Shown piece after piece: positions 14,866 to 18,965 of a DNA stretch of 18,965 bases (the first letter of the stretch is position 1; each line of letters opens with the position of its first letter). Under the pieces are notes generated by a model. The model saw nothing but the letters and a program-made list of their open reading frames with translations. It did no database searches and had not been told where the DNA came from. The stretch spans positions 1-18,965 of the forward strand of contig JABEUL010000084.1 of assembly GCA_013044465.1 (NCBI GenBank). The letters are read 5' to 3'. The stretch comes from Acidimicrobiales bacterium. GTDB taxonomy: Bacteria > Actinomycetota > Acidimicrobiia > Acidimicrobiales > JABEUL01. The translations under genes were made by a program, and so were the position numbers.

Positions 14866-17151
14866 GTGAACAAGTTTTGTGTCGCTTGGACCCATATGAC
14901 TAGCATTCTAACTATGCCAATCACACCAGATGAAGGAAACATCTCCCAAATTGAGGAAAGTAATCAAGATACTCAAGCATTCGCCCGGGCAGTGGAGGCA
15001 GTAAATAGAGGAAGCGAGCCAGTAGTGGAGGCAGATAAGTTATATGAAAGCCTCACAGATGATGAGAAATTAGGTCTTCTCGATGGTGACACTCCATTTT
15101 GGATAGGGCTTAGATCAATGGTGGTCGAGGGCTACAACGTAAAGCCCTACATCCACGGAGAGGTAGCTCGACTTGGAATACCTGGAATCCGATTTGTTGA
15201 CGGACCACGTGGATGTGTGGCTAGACACGGTACTGCATTTCCTGTTTCCATGGCACGTGGCGCTACATGGGACGTGACCTTAGAAGAAGAGATTGGCGAG
15301 GCAATTGGTCGTGAGATCAGAGCCCAAGGAGGGAACTTTTTCGGAGGGGTGTGTATCAACCTTCCCCGACATCCCGCCTGGGGCAGAGTGCAGGAAACCT
15401 ACGGAGATGATCCTTTCCATCTAGGAGAGTTTGGAGCGGCACTGACTAGAGGCGCTGAGCGTTACACGATGGCTTGTGTGAAGCATTTCGCTCTAAATAG
15501 TATGGAAAATGCCCGCTTCAAAGTTGATGTAACTGTAGATTTTGAAACTCTTCACGATGTCTTCCTCCCCCATTTCAAGCGAGCCCTTGACGAGGGAGCA
15601 AGTGCCATAATGGCTTCTTACAACTCAGTCAATGGCGAATGGATGGGCCAGAATAAATACTTCCTGACAGAAGTGCTGCGTGACCTTTGGGGCTTTGGTT
15701 GTGTAGCAGTCACTGACTTTATCTGGGGAATTCGAGACGGTGCTATCTCACTTGAAGCTGGAATGGATGTTGAAGAGCCCTTCGCCCAGCAGCGGGCAAC
15801 ACATTTGGCAAATCAACTCGACACAGGAAATGCATCCTGGGCAGATGTCAAACGATCAGGTGTAAGGATCATTGAGACTCAGTTGCGAAGTTATGCAACA
15901 CGAAATCCTCTTGATCTAGATGAAAGCATCATGGCCTGTGAATCTCATAGGCAACTTGCAAGATTAAGCGCTGCACGCTCGATGGTTCTATTGAAAAATG
16001 ATCCAGTAGGTGGAACACCTGTGCTTCCAATTGGCAATGATGTCACCTCAATTGCCGTTATTGGCAGGCTTGCGACCCAGGCAAACCTTGGTGACCACGG
16101 CTCTTCTAATGTGCGACCACCCGGTTTTGTAAGCCCAATTGAGGGAATTCGCTCTGCTTTTAAAAATGCCAAGATCACACTCATAACTGACGATGACCCA
16201 GAAGCTTGTGCAATAGCAGCCTCGGAAGCAGAAGTTGCCATTATCGTTGTGGGCTACACGGCAGAAGATGAGGGCGAATACATTGGAGTAGACACGATGT
16301 CACAACCTGAACTCATCGGATTATTTCCTCCGATGCCAGATGGTTTCGACTTTTTCGACACAACGGGACTAAAACCAAATGAGTCTATTCCTCCCGTTAT
16401 GTCTGACGGGCAAGGAGGGGACAGAACCTCACTTCGCCTTCGACCAATCGACACGGAAATAATTACTCGTGTGGGTAAAGTAAATAAACGAAGTGTTGTG
16501 GCCATTGTTGCCGCAGGAGCAGTGATTACTCAAGAGTGGCACAAAAACGTGCCAGCCACTTTGATCATGTGGTATGCAGGGATGGAAGGAGGCCATGCTT
16601 TGGCTGATGTTCTAAGTGGCAAAGAGAACCCGTGTGGAAGACTGCCGTTTTCGATTCCAACTTCAGAAGATCACCTTCCCTTCTTTGACCCCAATGCCAC
16701 ATCTATCACTTATGACCGATTCCACGGCCAACGCCTCCTAGACCGACTAGGCGTAGAGGCAGCATTCCCACATGGTTTCGGACTTTCCTACACAACGTTT
16801 TCAATTAAAACAGCAACCGTTATTAAAATCAAAGACGACCAAGTTCGACTTCAAGTCAATGTCCAAAACACAGGTGATCGAGATGGACGTCATGTTATCC
16901 AAGTTTACGGAAAACGAAAGAGCGGTCGATATAGTGGTGAGCTCATGTTGACTGGGTTCGCCGTTTCAAATATCAAAAGTGGCGAATCCATCGAAATTAA
17001 CGTTGATCTCTCCCTTATGGCACTTGCTGAATGGGACCAGGAATCTAGAACAAGAATCGCACCCGATCCCTCTGATGTCACACTTCTAATCAGTTCATTC
17101 GCCCACGATCCAGATGCAATATCAATCCAGTTAGTTTCGCCTGACTCTTGA
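14866..17151 (+). CDS. Glycoside hydrolase family 3 enzyme (beta-glucosidase/beta-xylosidase type)
   Basis: This enzyme is predicted to hydrolyse beta-linked sugars by the retaining mechanism. The N-terminal barrel shows LGIPGIRFVDGPRG (103-116, substrate-binding Asp in DGPRG), GRVQETYGDDP (173-183), the CVKHFALN block (204-211, K206-H207), SYNSVNG (251-257) and AVTDFIWG (281-288) with nucleophile D284. The second domain has LLKND (375-379), VPATLIMWYAGMEGGHALADVL and GRLPFSIP, with E469 of EDEGEY as the likely acid/base. A fibronectin-III-like domain closes the protein (about 645-755; NTGDRDGRHVIQVYG). No signal peptide is seen, so it is probably cytoplasmic. Full length for the family. The GTG at 14866 gives 761 aa, but ATG 14896 or 14914 may be the true start; none has a good ribosome site. 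The substrate cannot be decided. Confidence 0.93.
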   Translation: MNKFCVAWTHMTSILTMPITPDEGNISQIEESNQDTQAFARAVEAVNRGSEPVVEADKLYESLTDDEKLGLLDGDTPFWIGLRSMVVEGYNVKPYIHGEVARLGIPGIRFVDGPRGCVARHGTAFPVSMARGATWDVTLEEEIGEAIGREIRAQGGNFFGGVCINLPRHPAWGRVQETYGDDPFHLGEFGAALTRGAERYTMACVKHFALNSMENARFKVDVTVDFETLHDVFLPHFKRALDEGASAIMASYNSVNGEWMGQNKYFLTEVLRDLWGFGCVAVTDFIWGIRDGAISLEAGMDVEEPFAQQRATHLANQLDTGNASWADVKRSGVRIIETQLRSYATRNPLDLDESIMACESHRQLARLSAARSMVLLKNDPVGGTPVLPIGNDVTSIAVIGRLATQANLGDHGSSNVRPPGFVSPIEGIRSAFKNAKITLITDDDPEACAIAASEAEVAIIVVGYTAEDEGEYIGVDTMSQPELIGLFPPMPDGFDFFDTTGLKPNESIPPVMSDGQGGDRTSLRLRPIDTEIITRVGKVNKRSVVAIVAAGAVITQEWHKNVPATLIMWYAGMEGGHALADVLSGKENPCGRLPFSIPTSEDHLPFFDPNATSITYDRFHGQRLLDRLGVEAAFPHGFGLSYTTFSIKTATVIKIKDDQVRLQVNVQNTGDRDGRHVIQVYGKRKSGRYSGELMLTGFAVSNIKSGESIEINVDLSLMALAEWDQESRTRIAPDPSDVTLLISSFAHDPDAISIQLVSPDS

Positions 17152-17247
17152 TCCAGGCACTTTGCTGCAAACCTCCACTCATATGCTGAAACGCTTCTGA
17201 TTGAATTTTACGCCAAATGGCCTGATCCCAATATGGTTAATTTCGTT

Positions 17248-18540
17248 CTACTTTGTGTTGCAAGTTAATAGGTCAGAACACACTGGAAGAAATGATGGCA
17301 GCAAAATACCCGAAGAAAAACGGGAACTTAAGATTGAAGAAAGTGGTTCTCCTAATACAGTTGTTGCATCAAGGAGTTTTGCAGCCGTCACATCTCCTTT
17401 GAGAAAAAGATCGACAAATGCCTTTATATAATAAGAAAACTCTTGAAACTGCACTTCTGTCCCACCAAAGTTTTTAACAGAGTCTTGGGCGAAAGAGAAA
17501 TGAGTTGCACCAGCAAATACGACTTCCATAGATGGAATTCCAAACGACTTCCACCTTAGGGCAGCTGTTTCTTTAGCCGAAGCTGGATAACTTTGCTGTG
17601 ACGAACAGTACTCAGATGCTTCACCAAGGGCTGGCACCCGAGGTGTTATATAACCTGTTGAGATGTTGCCTGCGCAACGTGGCGAACCAAGATCGCCTGT
17701 CACAGTTGAGGACAGGTTGTCGAGTCCGACTACTGCCTTTATACGCTTATCGATAGACTGCGCGAAGCTGACAACAATGGCGCCAAGCGAGTGTCCAACA
17801 ACGGCTATTTTCGAAGGATTTACAATATTTAATTCCGGATCAGATGTTGAAGTCAGCCAATCAATTCCGCTTTCAAGCGCGTCTAAATAGTTGAGACCAC
17901 TAACATCTGTCGACTGACTATCACATACTGCTCCACTTGTGTTAGTTGGCCAATTTATAAGATCTCCGCTCATCGAGACTGAATTATTTCCTCCAAAACC
18001 ATCGGGTATGCCTGAACTGGTTGATTTCGTGGAATTACATGGCGGCAGCGAGATTTGTGGTGAATGACCTTCCCCCATCGGATCTATAGAGAGAGCCACG
18101 TATCCATGGCCCGCTAAATCCCGAGCAACCCACTGCACCTGTGTTTGAACTCCGATCATACTTCCTGGGATGATCACAACTCCAGGTAGCGAACATGGCA
18201 AAGAATTACCTGCTGGGTAAAAGAGAGTGGCATCAAGACCAACTCCTGTACGCTGGGATCCAACTGTCACGTTTTTGCTCTCAAATGCACCTTGCCATGG
18301 AAATGCTGGCATTGGCACATAGTCCGAATACGACCCGCCATAAGTCATCCCTGAAATTTTGCTTTTTGGTGCGACCGAGCCAGAAAATCTAGCTGCTTGG
18401 CAAGATAGTTGAGAAGCGCTGGTTTTTGAGGTGCTACTACTAACCGGTGACTTCGCACACGAAGAGAGTGAAAGAAAGACCACTATGACAGCTGCAAATG
18501 CTGACAAATTCGCTTCACGACGTAATCTAGCCTTGGCCAC
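17248..18540 (-). CDS. Lipoprotein alpha/beta hydrolase (esterase/dienelactone-hydrolase-like)
   Basis: The 430-aa product has a lipoprotein signal peptide: basic start, hydrophobic core about 13-23, lipobox LSSC with lipidated C28, then a Ser/Thr-rich linker. The catalytic domain shows LPGVVIIPGSM (118-128, oxyanion region), DLAGHGYVALSIDPMGEG (141-158) and the nucleophile elbow VVGHSLG (247-253, S251). A candidate catalytic His lies in AGATHFSF (H347). The third triad acid is not obvious; E339 or nearby residues are options. Several Cys residues suggest disulfides outside the membrane. The fold resembles secreted chlorophyllase/PETase-like and dienelactone-hydrolase-like enzymes; the substrate is unknown. 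Start GTG at 18540 has a reasonable AGGA site about 7 nt upstream. It converges on the GH3 gene with a 96-bp gap and no clear shared terminator. Confidence 0.86.
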   Translation of the reverse strand: MAKARLRREANLSAFAAVIVVFLSLSSCAKSPVSSSTSKTSASQLSCQAARFSGSVAPKSKISGMTYGGSYSDYVPMPAFPWQGAFESKNVTVGSQRTGVGLDATLFYPAGNSLPCSLPGVVIIPGSMIGVQTQVQWVARDLAGHGYVALSIDPMGEGHSPQISLPPCNSTKSTSSGIPDGFGGNNSVSMSGDLINWPTNTSGAVCDSQSTDVSGLNYLDALESGIDWLTSTSDPELNIVNPSKIAVVGHSLGAIVVSFAQSIDKRIKAVVGLDNLSSTVTGDLGSPRCAGNISTGYITPRVPALGEASEYCSSQQSYPASAKETAALRWKSFGIPSMEVVFAGATHFSFAQDSVKNFGGTEVQFQEFSYYIKAFVDLFLKGDVTAAKLLDATTVLGEPLSSILSSRFSSGILLPSFLPVCSDLLTCNTK

Positions 18541-18965
18541 AACTTATCCTAACTCAATGCAAGTTAGACCATCATTTTTTGTGGAATATCCTCTATTTCA
18601 GAATAGTTGTAGTTTACAAAAAATTAATCAGGTTCTAAGAGGAGACATTTTCATTCGGCCACTTTGGATGATCTCCTATATTCATTGGATTTAATTTATG
18701 CCTATTCTTTGGCCCTCGAGAAATCTAACCTTTAGTGTCTGAAGGCTAGATAAAACTCATTGGCTGAGGCTTGCCGCTATCTATTTGGCACAGTCACCGG
18801 ACCGTTTGCGGGCATAGTCGAAATGTGCTGTCAAATTCAGGGTACCAATTTGGGTTCACCTTAAAAGGATAGTTTTATCAAAGTCTTAGGCGAAGTTCGA
18901 CCAAGTTTTTACTTGGTCGAACTTTTCATTCTCAGATGCCAAACCATAATGGCTTCCGTGGTCGC
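18541..18965. other. 425-bp right-edge region, mostly non-coding
   Basis: It holds the upstream region of the lipoprotein gene, a CTCGAG site at 18715-18720 and the inverted repeat at 18892-18925. On the minus strand two short frames enter from the right edge, one ending at 18911-18909 and one at 18888-18886. Either could be the tail of a gene outside the window, but neither is long enough to call. Confidence 0.4.
18892..18925 (+). terminator. 14-bp perfect inverted repeat with TTTT loop (terminator or operator)
   Basis: AAGTTCGACCAAGT (18893-18906) and ACTTGGTCGAACTT (18911-18924) are exact reverse complements around a TTTT loop. On the plus strand the stem runs into TTTTCATT, a short T-tract. 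No plus-strand gene ends just before it, so an operator, attenuator or the end of a mobile element are alternatives. Confidence 0.45.

Noticed and set aside
18431..18694. 87-codon plus-strand frame
   Set aside because: Overlaps the signal-peptide region of the lipoprotein hydrolase, which has a clear lipobox and ribosome site; no motif in the plus-strand product.

Overview
The window (18,965 bp, moderate GC, roughly 43-46% by eye) looks like an accessory region of an actinobacterial chromosome. The best hints are a very large secreted protein built from C-x5-C / Asp-box repeats ending in an LAxTG-type sorting signal, a pair of 'WWSPDG' membrane proteins, and heavy use of GTG/TTG starts with weak Shine-Dalgarno sequences. 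I would guess a lower-GC member of the Acidimicrobiia, but this rests on protein style recalled from memory, not on a marker gene. No rRNA, tRNA, CRISPR array or recognisable insertion sequence was found.

Left part (1-5,050, all minus strand): a defence-type cluster. An XhoI/PaeR7I-family restriction endonuclease (its 3' end apparently frameshifted at the window edge) is translationally coupled to an Eco57I-class adenine-specific DNA methyltransferase. A gap of about 965 bp follows, then a DUF262 + HNH nuclease of the GmrSD/SspE-like kind. Its ATG sits just downstream of a hairpin with a T-tract.

Middle part (5,050-9,500): small genes of uncertain function. They are a possible 55-aa protein, a minus-strand multi-pass membrane protein, and two diverged paralogues of a two-TM, PH-like protein ending in WWSPDG. 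Between the paralogues lies a DUF1579-like gene disrupted by a 7-bp tandem duplication. Long gene-poor gaps here contain short protein-like open stretches that may be gene remnants.

Right part (9,600-18,965): a PhnB-like VOC protein lies directly downstream of a 1,204-aa cell-wall-anchored repeat protein with 21 repeats. A candidate 29-aa leader peptide overlaps the start codon of that large gene. Then come a small membrane protein, a full-length GH3 glycosidase on the plus strand, and a convergent lipoprotein alpha/beta hydrolase. A 14-bp perfect inverted repeat with a TTTT loop lies near the right edge.

The functionally coherent unit is the restriction-modification pair, probably with the DUF262 nuclease as a second defence layer. 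The surface protein, GH3 enzyme and lipoprotein esterase may serve cell-surface or polymer interactions, but nothing in the sequence links them into one pathway.
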